Part shown: one piece after another, positions 33,146-42,348 of the stretch
How positions within the stretch are numbered: the first letter of the stretch is position 1
Layout: the number at the start of each line of letters is the position of its first letter
Assembly: GCF_001429065.1 (NCBI RefSeq)
Contig: NZ_LMIB01000001.1
Span: forward strand, 248,588 to 312,587
From: Sphingomonas sp. Root710
GTDB lineage: Bacteria; Pseudomonadota; Alphaproteobacteria; Sphingomonadales; Sphingomonadaceae
DNA: 64,000 nt
Reading direction: 5' to 3'
Translations under genes and position numbers: made by a program
The notes under the pieces: generated by a model
Seen by the model: only the letters and a program-made list of their open reading frames with translations
What the model was told of the DNA's origin: nothing
Databases searched by the model: none

Positions 33146-35389
33146 CTAAAACTTGAAGCCAACGGTAGCGCCGTAGGTTCTCGGCGCCGCCAACTCGCTG
33201 TTGACGCCTTGGTTAGCCTCAAAGATTCCGATCGCATAATATTCATTGGTCAGGTTCTTGCCCCAGACGCGGATCGAGTAATGCTGGCTAGAATCCGTCC
33301 AGCCGATTGATGCGTTGAGCAGCTGGTAGGCCGGCTGGAAGGCATAGTTGTCCGGTGCTGCGAACCATTTGCTCACGCCCGAATAGGTGAGGTTCAGGGC
33401 AATTTCGCCGCTCCCCAGATCCGTCCGATATTCCCCGCCGATATTCCAGGTCCAGGCGGGAACGCCCGGCAACTGGTTGCCCGCGGCCGAGGCGCTGCAG
33501 AATTGGCCAAGCGGCAGAGCGCATCCCTTGAAGCCGGAATAGAGGTCGGCACCGGGGAAGGACTTGAACCGGGCATGGACATAGCCAAGCCCTCCGCTGA
33601 ACGAAAGTCCGCCTCCGACAACGAGGTCGGCATCGAGGTCGAAGCCGTAATTCTCCGCCTTGGCGCCATTGGTGACCTGCTGGGTGCCGTTCAGGAAACG
33701 GGCGACCTGAATATTCGAGTAATCATAGTGAAAGGCGGCGACGTTGAACCGCAGACGGCGGTCGAACAGTTGCGTCTTCAAGCCGATTTCGGCGGCCTTG
33801 ATCTCTTCAGGGTTGAAGGGCGGATTTTGAGCTTGCGAGGGGTTGAAACCGCCGGATTTGAAGCCTGTGCTATATGAAGCATAACCCAGGATATCCGGGC
33901 TGAATTTGTGATCGAGCGAGATGCGATAATTAAAGCGCTTGAAAGTCAGCTTCGTCGGAATCCCCGCGGCAGGGTAAGGGCCGGCGATGAACAGCGGACC
34001 ATTCACGCCGTCGTAGATGTTTTCCGTTCCGGACTCGGTCTTACGCTCGTAGGTGTAACGACCGCCCAGGGTAAGCGTAGTATCGGGGAGAATTTCATAG
34101 CTTCCCTGCGCGTAGGCGGCGGCCGATTTGGTTCGCTGCGCGTTGATATCGCGAATATCGGTGACGCCGCTGGGCGTAAAACCCAGTCCGTTGTCGAGAA
34201 TGATATCGAGCCGCGTATATTCGTCTTTGGCCGACCAGAGATAAACCCCGGCCACCCACTTCAACGGTCCGGCGCCCGTCGAGGATAGCTGAAATTCCTG
34301 GCTCAGCTGCTGCGCCCGCGTCTTGCCGCAGCATGCGACGATCCTGATCGGCGTCAGATCGAGGTCGAGATCGAAATTAAACCGCGTTTTGCGATAGGCA
34401 GTGATGCTCTGAAAGGCGACACTGCCTATATCGTGGTTGATCTGCAGCGACACGCCGCCGGTTTTCAAACGCGCGATCTCGGGCTGGTCCTTGTTGTTGT
34501 CATAGCGGCCGCCTTGATCATATGGACCGCCGAAGAATGCGTTGTTGAACGTCAGCGGATAGCCCGGCGTCGCGTGGAAGGCGATCATGGAATCACGTCG
34601 GTCGGCATAGTCCACTGCAAAGCGGATCCTGGTGGCGTCATCGGGCTCGAACAGCCACTTGCTGCGCACGGCGATGTCGTGTTCGATCCGGTTGACGTCC
34701 TTGCCCGTGGCAAGGTTGGTTCCCCAACCTTCGGCCTGGCTCTGGTAACGAACCGCCAGATCCGCAGCGACCTTGTCGCCGAGCCCGCCGGTCAGATAGC
34801 CGCCGAGAGTGAGGTCGTTGAAGCGCGCGAAGCTCGCATTGAACGATCCGGCTGCGGTCTGCTTGGGATCCTTGGTAACGACCTGAATGAGCCCGCCGGT
34901 CGAGTTCCGACCGAATAGGGTACCCTGCGGCCCCTTGAGAACCTCGACGCGTTCGATGTTGTTGAGCGTGAGCAACCCGGAGGCGGCATTGGCGATGTAG
35001 ACCCCGTCGACGTAGAGCGCGACCGGGTTCTCGAAGCCGACACCGCTCGACGTCGTGCCGACGCCGCGGATTCGCGGCTGGATGCTGCCGGCAGCCACTG
35101 GAAGGTACAAGCTCGGCGCTACGAGACTGAGATCCTGAGCGCTCGTGATCCCGACATTCGCGAGTTTTTCTGCGGTCACCGCCGTCACCGCAATGGGAAC
35201 GTCCTGCAGGCGCTCGCTCCGGCGCTGCGCGGTAACGACAATGTCCGCTATGGCGGCCTCGTTGTTCGACGATGTCGTCGCCTCACTCGCTCTTTCTTCG
35301 GGCAATCGAGACTGAGAAAAGGCGGGCTGCGACATCATCGAAAGGACAATGGCGCTCGCTGATAGCTTGAAGATCCTCTTCACGAACAT
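33146..35389 (-). CDS. TonB-dependent outer-membrane receptor, copy 1
   Basis: About 747 residues. After a signal peptide (KRIFKLSASAIVLSMMSQPAFSQ) comes the plug with a TonB-box-like DIVVTAQRRSERLQDVPIAVTAVTAEKLA, the RIRGVGT and VEVLKGPQGTLFGRNSTGGLI blocks, then the 22-strand barrel ending in a terminal aromatic (ATVGFKF). This is the sphingomonad catabolic type, not a siderophore receptor by sequence. Starts at ATG 35410, ATG 35389 or GTG 35383 are possible; GGGGAG is best spaced (7 nt) for the GTG. It probably imports the island's substrate. Confidence 0.93.
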   Translation of the reverse strand: MFVKRIFKLSASAIVLSMMSQPAFSQSRLPEERASEATTSSNNEAAIADIVVTAQRRSERLQDVPIAVTAVTAEKLANVGITSAQDLSLVAPSLYLPVAAGSIQPRIRGVGTTSSGVGFENPVALYVDGVYIANAASGLLTLNNIERVEVLKGPQGTLFGRNSTGGLIQVVTKDPKQTAAGSFNASFARFNDLTLGGYLTGGLGDKVAADLAVRYQSQAEGWGTNLATGKDVNRIEHDIAVRSKWLFEPDDATRIRFAVDYADRRDSMIAFHATPGYPLTFNNAFFGGPYDQGGRYDNNKDQPEIARLKTGGVSLQINHDIGSVAFQSITAYRKTRFNFDLDLDLTPIRIVACCGKTRAQQLSQEFQLSSTGAGPLKWVAGVYLWSAKDEYTRLDIILDNGLGFTPSGVTDIRDINAQRTKSAAAYAQGSYEILPDTTLTLGGRYTYERKTESGTENIYDGVNGPLFIAGPYPAAGIPTKLTFKRFNYRISLDHKFSPDILGYASYSTGFKSGGFNPSQAQNPPFNPEEIKAAEIGLKTQLFDRRLRFNVAAFHYDYSNIQVARFLNGTQQVTNGAKAENYGFDLDADLVVGGGLSFSGGLGYVHARFKSFPGADLYSGFKGCALPLGQFCSASAAGNQLPGVPAWTWNIGGEYRTDLGSGEIALNLTYSGVSKWFAAPDNYAFQPAYQLLNASIGWTDSSQHYSIRVWGKNLTNEYYAIGIFEANQGVNSELAAPRTYGATVGFKF

Positions 35390-35642
35390 TCTCCCCATAT
35401 TTGTTTGCACATATTATTTATTGGGCGGTGTAATCCTGGAATCCCGCCTTGCTTTTCGGCGGGTCTAGGCATTGCATTTATCGGCAGTCCAATCGCGATC
35501 GCCGATATCAACCATCGAGAATTGCAAGTCGTGACTGTCATTCCTTCCGCTCAACATGCGCGGAGACAGAAGCCGCGCGATGTTCGGCGGACGCGAGGGG
35601 GCGCGCAATTCGGACTCCGGATCCGAAGCTGCAGGCGGGCGC

Positions 35643-36000
35643 ATGGCGAGCACCACGGGCTGGACAACGCTGCTGGCGCTGGTCACGCTTTCCAATCCGG
35701 CGCATCTATCGGTACGATCGCGCCGATCTTCGTCGACGCGTTCGTCGCCGGTGGGGTTCCGTTGGCTTCCGCATCACGCCTGGCCGCGGCCGAATTCCTC
35801 ACAATGGCGGTGGTCATGCTGATCGCGCCGTTTGCGATCATAGGCTTGGCATTGCTGCAGGGCAGATCGCCACGGGCAGCCTGACGGTCCATATCGGCCG
35901 GATGGCGGTGACGACCCTGGGCAGTGCCGCGCTGATCGGCTGTCTCTTGCTTACGCTCGGCGCTCTTCGAGCGACGCTATCCGTGCGGGCGATGGTCTGA
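35643..36000 (+). pseudogene. remnant of an MFS transporter (N-terminal part, two frameshifts)
   Basis: Three short reading frames in series give one transporter-like sequence: GWTTLLALVTLSNPA (from ATG 35643), then ASIGTIAPIFVDAFVAGG and LASASRLAAAEFLTMAVVML in a second frame, then LGIAAGQIATGSLTVHIGRM and TTLGSAALIGCLLLTL in a third, ending at TGA 36000. The first helix with SNPA and the DAF...SASRLAAAEF segment resemble the start of sphingomonad MFS permeases found in catabolic clusters. The rest of the gene is missing. It is decayed and unlikely to be functional. Confidence 0.6.
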
Positions 36001-36138
36001 CCGCATTCCGCGCAGCGATATCAAGGATCGTGAATTACGATTGGCCGCAGCGTGATGGGCCTGTCAGCAGAATCGCGTCAAGCGGCCGCGAGTTCGACGA
36101 GCCGAATGTCGATAGGAGCCGGGGTGGGCAGATCGATC

Positions 36139-36558
36139 ATGAGATTACGGACGGACTACCGCCACTGGCATATGGTCGCCACCCGCTGGCGCGACATCGA
36201 CATCTACGCCCATGTCAACAACGTCGAATATTATACCTGGTTCGACACTGTCGTCCAAAGCTGGCTGATCGAGCAAGGACTGCTCGATCTCGGCTCGAGC
36301 GATCCTATTGGCCTTGTCGTGGAGACAGGCTGCCGATACGCAGCCCCGATCGGTTTCCCGCAGAATTTGGATATCGGTTTGTCCGTCGCCCGGATCGGCA
36401 ATTCCAGCGTCACCTATCATCTCGGAATTTTCCCGCAAGGCGAAGTGGCAGCCGCCGCGGAGGGGCATTTCACGCACGTCTATGTCGATCGCGCGGGACG
36501 CCGCCCGGTCTCGCTGCCGCCGCGCTGGCGTTCGGCGCTCGAGACCTTGCTGGAGTGA
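36139..36558 (+). CDS. hotdog-fold acyl-CoA thioesterase (4HBT type)
   Basis: 139 residues from ATG 36139; an upstream ATG at 36052 gives an unlikely extension. The motif TRWRDIDIYAHVNNVEYYTWFDT (residues about 15-37) places the catalytic Asp and the AHVNN turn of the 4-hydroxybenzoyl-CoA thioesterase family, followed by GLVVETGCRYAAPIGFP. Such enzymes release acids from acyl-CoA. The neighbours (aldo/keto reductase, hydrolases) suggest a catabolic acyl-CoA, but no specific substrate. Confidence 0.88.
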   Translation: MRLRTDYRHWHMVATRWRDIDIYAHVNNVEYYTWFDTVVQSWLIEQGLLDLGSSDPIGLVVETGCRYAAPIGFPQNLDIGLSVARIGNSSVTYHLGIFPQGEVAAAAEGHFTHVYVDRAGRRPVSLPPRWRSALETLLE

Positions 36559-36608
36559 ACCCCGGCGCGTCCCAGCGATAAACCGGCAATGGCCGAAAGG
36601 AGCAGGAT

Positions 36609-37487
36609 ATGACAATCGAAAGCGCAGGCACCTATACCCTCGGCGACCGCACTGTGCGGCGGATCGGCTATGGCGCGATGCAATTGGCCGGAGCGAATGT
36701 ATGGGGACCGCCCGCCGATCGGGCCGGCGCCGTGGCGCTGCTCCGGGAAGCGGTCGCCCTGGGCATCAACCACATCGACACATGCGACTATTACGGTCCG
36801 CATGTCGTGAACGAGATCATCCGGGAAGCACTAGCGCCTTATCCCGAAGATCTGACCATCGTCACCAAGATCGGCTTTTTTCGTGGCGAAAACGGGTCGT
36901 GGGACGAAGCCTATTCCGATGCCGATCTCGAAAAGGCGGTGCACGATAATCTGCGCAATCTCGGCAAAGACGTGATCGACGTCGTCAATCTGCGCCTGCT
37001 CGGCGACGGCGAGGTGCGCCCCGCCGAAGCCTCGATCGAACGCGAATGGACGGTGCTTGCACGCCTGCGCGAGCAAGGCCTGGTGCGCCACCTCGGGATC
37101 AGCAACGCCACCATGGCGCAGGTGCGCGAAGCCCAGGCGATCGCACCGGTGGTTTGTGTTCAGAACATGTATAATCTTCGCATGCGCGCCGACGATGCAA
37201 TGATCGACGAGCTGGCGGCCGAAGGGATCGCCTTCACGCCCTTTTTCCCGCTCGGGGGCTTCTCGCCGCTTCAATCGTCCATCCTGTCCGACGTGGCGGC
37301 CGAACTCGGCCATACTCCGGTGCAGGTCGCCCTTGCGTGGTTGCTGAGGCGTTCGCCCAACATCCTGCTCATACCAGGCTCGCCCCGGATCGACTGGGTT
37401 GGCGAGAACCTGCTCGCGGGCGATGTCGATCTGACGCCGGCTGCACTCGAGAAGCTGGACGGCATTGCCGCCGCCGAGACCGTATAA
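36609..37487 (+). CDS. aldo/keto reductase, YdbC/PdxI-like
   Basis: A 292-residue NADPH-dependent (beta/alpha)8 oxidoreductase. It closely follows the E. coli YdbC (PdxI) pattern throughout: RRIGYGAMQLAG, the active-site NHIDTCDYYGPHV (Asp, Tyr), IVTKIG (Lys), AVHDNLRNLGKDVIDVVNLR, and FFPLGGFSPLQSS. As in that subgroup, the catalytic His of ordinary AKRs is replaced (DVVNLRLL). PdxI reduces pyridoxal; here the setting in a catabolic island suggests another carbonyl substrate. It starts 50 bp after the thioesterase on the same strand; AAAGGAGCAGGAT is a good ribosome site. Confidence 0.88.
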   Translation: MTIESAGTYTLGDRTVRRIGYGAMQLAGANVWGPPADRAGAVALLREAVALGINHIDTCDYYGPHVVNEIIREALAPYPEDLTIVTKIGFFRGENGSWDEAYSDADLEKAVHDNLRNLGKDVIDVVNLRLLGDGEVRPAEASIEREWTVLARLREQGLVRHLGISNATMAQVREAQAIAPVVCVQNMYNLRMRADDAMIDELAAEGIAFTPFFPLGGFSPLQSSILSDVAAELGHTPVQVALAWLLRRSPNILLIPGSPRIDWVGENLLAGDVDLTPAALEKLDGIAAAETV

Positions 37488-37585
37488 CCCTATAAACGAG
37501 CCCGCGCCGATCAAGGGCGTGGGCGACGGGCCGGGGGCGTCGCTTCGTGCGTCGACCTGGCCCATCTCTGCCACAGGTCCGGCGA

Positions 37586-38536
37586 TCACATATATTCGTC
37601 AAACCATTCCAGCATGGGGGCGGGGTTGGCGGAAAAGTAATTGTAGCCGTCCCATCGCCGCGTCGATCCTTCGATCCAATGGAGCCGCTTCTTCTTCGCC
37701 GCCACATTGTCGAAAATCGCCTGGACGTCGCTCTCGCGCGTCATCACGTCGTTGCGCACCTGATAGATGAACGTGGGGACCGTGACATGTTCGGCGCGGC
37801 TGACCGGGGAGAACTGGTCAAGCGTGAAGCTGATCGCGAGCGAGACCTGTCTTTCGATCTCCGCGGCGGTGCCGTCGGGCAGGCCCAGCAGTTCAATCGT
37901 GCGTTCCAGGAAGTGTCGCGGCGACAGCGGCTGGCACGCGACGAGACATTTTATTCCGGTGAAGGCGTCGGGCATCCTGGCCATGGCGGCGATCGTCGAA
38001 TTGGCGCCAAAGCAGCGGCTGAACAGGCCGATCGCCATGTCTCGCAATCTGGGATGCGTCCTCGCATATTCGATCGATCCGACGACGTCGCGATATTCAT
38101 AGATGCCGGCGGTCGGTATGCCGCCATTTGCGGCTCCGCTGTGCCCATGGTTGCGCATGTCGTATGTCAGGACGTTGTAGCCGGCATCATGCAGGATTTT
38201 GATGTCCCGCACGAAATCCACCTCGAAATCATTGCCGCCGATCGCGCCAAACTGCTTCCAGGGGTCGAGATGCGAGGCGAAGCCGTAGCGGTTGAAGTTC
38301 TTCGGATGATTGGCAATCACCAGTTTGTCAGAGCCCTCGCACGGGACCAGCCAGGCTTCCAGCGGAACGCCATCGAGGGCCGGAATCCAGACGTCTTCAT
38401 AGGCGAGACCGTAATCGCCGGGATTTTTCAGGATAGGGGATCGCGCAGCCGTCCTGTACCCCGCAACAAAGCGGTCGATCGTCTCGGCGATTTCCTTCTG
38501 CGTCCATATCTTCGTGTCGGCAACCGCTTCGCTCAT
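37586..38536 (-). CDS. alpha/beta hydrolase with probable Cys nucleophile
   Basis: 316 residues from ATG 38536. Alpha/beta-hydrolase features are VIANHPKNFNRYGFASH, YNVLTYDMRNHGHSG (oxyanion/strand region), and at the nucleophile elbow GLFSRCFGANSTI, where Cys sits at the position of Ser in GxSxG, as in dienelactone-hydrolase-type enzymes. PTFIYQVRNDVMTRESDVQAIF carries the acid, and a terminal RRWDGYNYF region lacks an obvious His, so the triad is incomplete by eye. It lies between the AKR gene (convergent) and the demethylase operon (same strand, across a hairpin). Confidence 0.82.
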   Translation of the reverse strand: MSEAVADTKIWTQKEIAETIDRFVAGYRTAARSPILKNPGDYGLAYEDVWIPALDGVPLEAWLVPCEGSDKLVIANHPKNFNRYGFASHLDPWKQFGAIGGNDFEVDFVRDIKILHDAGYNVLTYDMRNHGHSGAANGGIPTAGIYEYRDVVGSIEYARTHPRLRDMAIGLFSRCFGANSTIAAMARMPDAFTGIKCLVACQPLSPRHFLERTIELLGLPDGTAAEIERQVSLAISFTLDQFSPVSRAEHVTVPTFIYQVRNDVMTRESDVQAIFDNVAAKKKRLHWIEGSTRRWDGYNYFSANPAPMLEWFDEYM

Positions 38537-38688
38537 CGTCCTGCTCCAGAATATTGCGGGTCTTGCATGCGGGCGATCGATCCCCGCGCGAGAAGGCGCC
38601 CCGCAGACCATAGTCGACCTATCTAGGAAGCGTCAGTCACTCGTCAAAATGGCGATTTGCGATAGCTGCGATAGGGCATATCGATGTT

Positions 38689-38717
38689 GGGCAGCCTTCC
38701 AAACATCTCGGCTGCCC
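38689..38717 (-). terminator. hairpin closing the demethylase/folate operon
   Basis: GGGCAGCC (38689-38696) / GGCTGCCC (38710-38717) with a 13-nt loop, about 35 bp after the stop of the O-demethylase gene (minus strand). A perfect 8-bp GC-rich stem; no strong T-run. Confidence 0.5.
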
Positions 38718-38751
38718 GATCTCGTCCAAGGGGAATGGGCGCCTCGGGCGG

Positions 38752-40155
38752 CTATAATGCCGCCCTTTGCAGTTGCTTGGCGACCTTGGCGTAAGGTGCC
38801 TCGTGCACCGTCACCCTGATCGTCGTCTGGACATGGCGCTCGACGTGCGGCTTGCGCGAGCCGCCGCCGGGTTCGCCCCAGGTCATGACGAGCTCGGTGC
38901 CCGGCGCGGCATATTCCTCATCGATCTGCGACGTGGAGATCAGGTCATGTTCGTTCAGCACATAGGCGCAGTATTGCGACATTCCGACCAGCTTGCCGTC
39001 GGTCGTGCGAACCTCGTCCGCCTGCGGCCATCCATACATCGGGGTGGGCAGGTCGATCGCTTTGAATGCGTCGCCTTCACCGAATTGCGAGCTGAAGACT
39101 CGTGCGAGGTCGTCGGGATGCCATTGCAGCACGCGGCGAACGCGGCGCGGCTTATCCTGTGCCGCCTCCAGCGCCTCCCGGCCGATGAAATCATGATCGA
39201 ACTTCACGAACCGGTCATATCCAAGGGCGGACGGCGTCCAGTAATAATCCTCGATATTCCCGGAAACCATGCTTCCGCCAAGCTGCATATTGGCCTCCCA
39301 GCCCTCAGCCGGGAGCCATTCGCGATACGCCTTCAATTCGTCCCCGGTGTAGATGCCGGGTAGCGGATAGGGGACCCAGCCGCTGACCGAACCATTGCTG
39401 AAATAGGTTATCGTTCCGCCTTGAACGATCCCATTTTTTTCCCCCGCAGCGAGGAGGGCGTCTCGAACGCGTTCCAACTGATCATAAGGACCGGCCAACT
39501 CGGCACCGCCGACACTGCCCATGCTGTGACGCAACGCATGGACCTCGACACCTGCGATATTGACCATGGCGCTGCGGAAGAATTTGAGTTCCGGCCACGC
39601 GCCGCCCGCCGCGTCCTCCAGCACCTGGCGCGCTGTGGGCCCCTCGACCTGGAAGCGGAACTTCGTGCGCTGCCCGGTCGGGTGATATGGCGTCGTCGGA
39701 TCGAATTCGAGCTCCACGTCGTAATTGCCGGTTTCGGCATGATAACGAACCCAGTTCAGCAGCGGCATTCCACTGATCAGCTCGAATCCCTTATCATCGC
39801 CATACCAGTTCATCACACAGTCGCCGATATGATGCCCGCGCGGCGTGACCGCGAAATACTGCTTGGCCCCATCGGTCCTAAGATTTTCGAAGGAGCAGGG
39901 CGACAAATAGTTCAACATCCTCCTGGCATCGGGCCCGCGCACATAAAGAACCGGCATGTGATGCGACTGATTGACGATCAGGCAGGACTCACGTGCTGCA
40001 CGGTGCTCGTCGCGCCAATTGCTATATTCACGCTGGATCAAACCCAATGACGAAAACAGGTCCGTTCGTGACCGGTGAAACTGCGACACGGTGTCGTTGT
40101 AGAAATAGTCAACCAGGTTCGACTTAGAGTCGATCAGATCTTGTAGGCTTTTCAT
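38752..40155 (-). CDS. tetrahydrofolate-dependent aryl O-demethylase, LigM/DesA-like (GcvT fold)
   Basis: A 467-residue GcvT-family aminomethyltransferase homologue, the same size as Sphingobium LigM (about 471), which moves the methyl of vanillate or 3-O-methylgallate to tetrahydrofolate. Shared landmarks are NWRDEHRAARESCLIVNQSHHM, RHSMGS near residue 210, LPGIYTGDELKAYREWLP, MVSGNIEDYYWTPSALGYDRFVKFDHDFIGREALEA and the C-terminal WGEPGGGSRKPHVERH. The operon supplies enzymes for folate recycling. The substrate is a methoxyl compound by analogy; which one is not visible. It is last in the operon and overlaps folB by ATGA. Confidence 0.9.
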   Translation of the reverse strand: MKSLQDLIDSKSNLVDYFYNDTVSQFHRSRTDLFSSLGLIQREYSNWRDEHRAARESCLIVNQSHHMPVLYVRGPDARRMLNYLSPCSFENLRTDGAKQYFAVTPRGHHIGDCVMNWYGDDKGFELISGMPLLNWVRYHAETGNYDVELEFDPTTPYHPTGQRTKFRFQVEGPTARQVLEDAAGGAWPELKFFRSAMVNIAGVEVHALRHSMGSVGGAELAGPYDQLERVRDALLAAGEKNGIVQGGTITYFSNGSVSGWVPYPLPGIYTGDELKAYREWLPAEGWEANMQLGGSMVSGNIEDYYWTPSALGYDRFVKFDHDFIGREALEAAQDKPRRVRRVLQWHPDDLARVFSSQFGEGDAFKAIDLPTPMYGWPQADEVRTTDGKLVGMSQYCAYVLNEHDLISTSQIDEEYAAPGTELVMTWGEPGGGSRKPHVERHVQTTIRVTVHEAPYAKVAKQLQRAAL

Positions 40156-40616
40156 CGCATCTCACCTTCTGTCTTGAATATTCGTTGGCCCGAAGAAGCC
40201 GCTTGGCCACTGGGTAGGCAAGCCCGCCTGAGCCGAACGCGGCACGAGGCGCTGCCATTGACCAAAGCCCCCACCTTTTCCACTACGACCTCGGCCTCCG
40301 TCACGCGGACATTGTTGAGGCAAGCGGCGGCGAGCCGCCCTGCAAATGTCTCGATCAGGGCGATGTGATCGCGTGCGATCGCCGACGCGGAAACCGCAAT
40401 GTCGTTATAGTCGATCGTGTCCTCTATCCGATCCCGTTTTGGTGGGCGGACGACCATTCGAACCGATATCCTCAAGCCTTGATGCCGACCGCTCTCATGA
40501 TCATGTACGCCGATCAGCGCACCGATGCACAGGTCTCGAACGTGTACCTCGACCAACGCGTCGTCGTCGTCGGCGAAAGCGCCGGTCGCGGACGAGATGG
40601 CGCCGTCAGGCGACAT
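40152..40616 (-). CDS. folB: dihydroneopterin aldolase family protein (FolB-like)
   Basis: A 154-residue protein with the FolB core [35 protein letters not shown], then [19 protein letters not shown] and [17 protein letters not shown] (the Glu of the ETFA segment), plus a late VVVEKVGAL that supplies the Lys/Glu pair. FolB makes 6-hydroxymethyl-dihydropterin in folate synthesis or epimerises dihydroneopterin. The position between folD and the O-demethylase suggests it raises the folate pool for demethylation. The N-terminal 20 and C-terminal 20 residues extend past the domain. Confidence 0.88.
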   Translation of the reverse strand: MSPDGAISSATGAFADDDDALVEVHVRDLCIGALIGVHDHESGRHQGLRISVRMVVRPPKRDRIEDTIDYNDIAVSASAIARDHIALIETFAGRLAAACLNNVRVTEAEVVVEKVGALVNGSASCRVRLRRACLPSGQAASSGQRIFKTEGEMR

Positions 40617-41478
40617 GTCGTTGCGCCTTGGCGGCGCGCACCGTATTCGCGAGAAGGCAGGCGACGGTCATCGGCCCGACGCCGCCGGGGACAGGCGTCA
40701 GCGCGGAAGCGTGGCCGAGTTCCTCGCTCGCGCAATCACCCACGAGGCGTTGTTTGCCGTCGGCATCCACGATCCTGTTGATGCCGACGTCGATCACCAC
40801 GGCACCGGCCTTCACCCAATTGCCGCGCACGAGACCTGGGCTGCCGGCCGCAACGACCACGATGTCGGCGGTGCGGACGATGTCTTGCAGACCGCGAGTC
40901 AGGATGTGGGTGATCGTGACGGTGCATTCGCGGTCGAGCAATAGGAGCGCGACCGGCTTTCCGACGATGTTCGATTTGCCGATCACCACGCAGTTGAGGC
41001 CCCGGAAGTCGTCGATGACGCTTTCCAGCAACAGCATGCATCCCAACGGCGTACAGGGAACAAGGCCGTCCGATCCCGTTGACAACCGGCCAACGTTCAC
41101 CGGATGGAAGCCATCGACGTCCTTCGCCGGATCGATCCGGTCGAGCACTGCCCCGGCGTCAATTCCTTTCGGCAAGGGAAGTTGAACGAGGATGCCGTGG
41201 ACATCGGGATCGGCGTTCAGCTGCTCAATCAGGTCCAGCAACGCAGTCTGGCTGGTAGCATGGTCGAGGCGATGCTCGCGCGAAATTATGCCAGCCTTTT
41301 GGCATGCTGCAATTTTTCGGCCGACATAAACCTGGCTGGCTGGATCTTCACCGACCAGAATGACGGCAAGCGTAGGCGCTACTGCCGTCGCCGAGGCTAA
41401 GGCCGCCACGTCCTCCGACACGCGGTCCGTGAGGGCCTTGGCCATCGCCTTGCCATCGATAGTTCTAGCCACTTGCAC
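40606..41478 (-). CDS. folD: methylene-THF dehydrogenase / methenyl-THF cyclohydrolase
   Basis: Bifunctional FolD interconverts 5,10-methylene-, methenyl- and 10-formyl-THF. 290 residues, normal length. It begins at a GTG overlapping the purU stop (TAGTG). Signature blocks are [20 protein letters not shown] (catalytic Lys), [52 protein letters not shown], and [16 protein letters not shown]. In this operon it would oxidise the one-carbon unit delivered by MetF towards 10-formyl-THF. A second, housekeeping folD is likely elsewhere. Confidence 0.96.
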   Translation of the reverse strand: MQVARTIDGKAMAKALTDRVSEDVAALASATAVAPTLAVILVGEDPASQVYVGRKIAACQKAGIISREHRLDHATSQTALLDLIEQLNADPDVHGILVQLPLPKGIDAGAVLDRIDPAKDVDGFHPVNVGRLSTGSDGLVPCTPLGCMLLLESVIDDFRGLNCVVIGKSNIVGKPVALLLLDRECTVTITHILTRGLQDIVRTADIVVVAAGSPGLVRGNWVKAGAVVIDVGINRIVDADGKQRLVGDCASEELGHASALTPVPGGVGPMTVACLLANTVRAAKAQRHVA

Positions 41479-42329
41479 TATTTCGCAAACACGATGGTCT
41501 TGGTGCCGTTGAGGAGCACGCGATCCTCAAGGTGGAGCTGAACCGCGGCAGCGAGAACGCGCTTCTCGATATCGCGGCCCTTGCGGATCAGATCGGCGGG
41601 GGAGTCTGCGTGGGTTATGCGTTCGACATCCTGATGGATGATAGGACCCTCGTCCAGATCTGCGGTTACGTAATGTGCGGTAGCGCCGATCATCTTCACG
41701 CCCCGCGCGTGGGCCTGATGATAGGGCCGCGCGCCCTTGAACCCGGGCAGAAAACTGTGGTGAATGTTGATGCACCGGCCCGACAGGAAACTTGCCAGAT
41801 CGTCCGACAAAATCTGCATGTAGCGCGCAAGGATGACGAGATCGGCGCCGCTGTCGGTCACGATCTGCTTGATGCGTGCTTCCTGCTCGCTCTTGGTTTC
41901 CTTGGTAACAGGAAGATGGTGAAACGGAATGTCGCCGACGAGATTGATCTTCAAAGCATCGCGCGGATGATTGCTGACGATCCCGACCACGTCCATCGCC
42001 AGCTCCCCGATACGATTGCGATAGAGCAGATCGCCGAGGCAATGGCCGGAGTTGGAGGCAAGCATCAACACCTTGCGCACGGCGTCGGTTCGCCGCAGCT
42101 CCCAATCCAGCTGGTGCCCTCGCGCCAACGCTTCAAGCGCGGCACGGAAGGGAGCTTCCGCGTCTGCGGACAGAGCGAAACGAACGCGCATGAAGAAGCG
42201 ATCCGTTTCCATGTCGTTGAACTGTGAAGCTTCGACGATATTGCCCTGGAAAGCCACAACGGCTCCGGCAACATCGGCCACCAGACCGGGCCGATCCGGG
42301 CATGACAAAGTGAGCACTAGTTCGATCAC
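41478..42329 (-). CDS. purU: formyltetrahydrofolate deformylase
   Basis: Hydrolyses 10-formyl-THF to formate and THF. 283 residues with an N-terminal ACT domain ([29 protein letters not shown]) and a C-terminal formyltransferase-like domain. [12 protein letters not shown] holds the catalytic Asn; [21 protein letters not shown] the His; [13 protein letters not shown] the Asp. In this context it disposes of the substrate methyl carbon as formate and frees THF for the next demethylation. 19 bp separate it from metF. Confidence 0.95.
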   Translation of the reverse strand: MIELVLTLSCPDRPGLVADVAGAVVAFQGNIVEASQFNDMETDRFFMRVRFALSADAEAPFRAALEALARGHQLDWELRRTDAVRKVLMLASNSGHCLGDLLYRNRIGELAMDVVGIVSNHPRDALKINLVGDIPFHHLPVTKETKSEQEARIKQIVTDSGADLVILARYMQILSDDLASFLSGRCINIHHSFLPGFKGARPYHQAHARGVKMIGATAHYVTADLDEGPIIHQDVERITHADSPADLIRKGRDIEKRVLAAAVQLHLEDRVLLNGTKTIVFAK

Positions 42330-42348
42330 GATAACCCCCTCTGATTAT

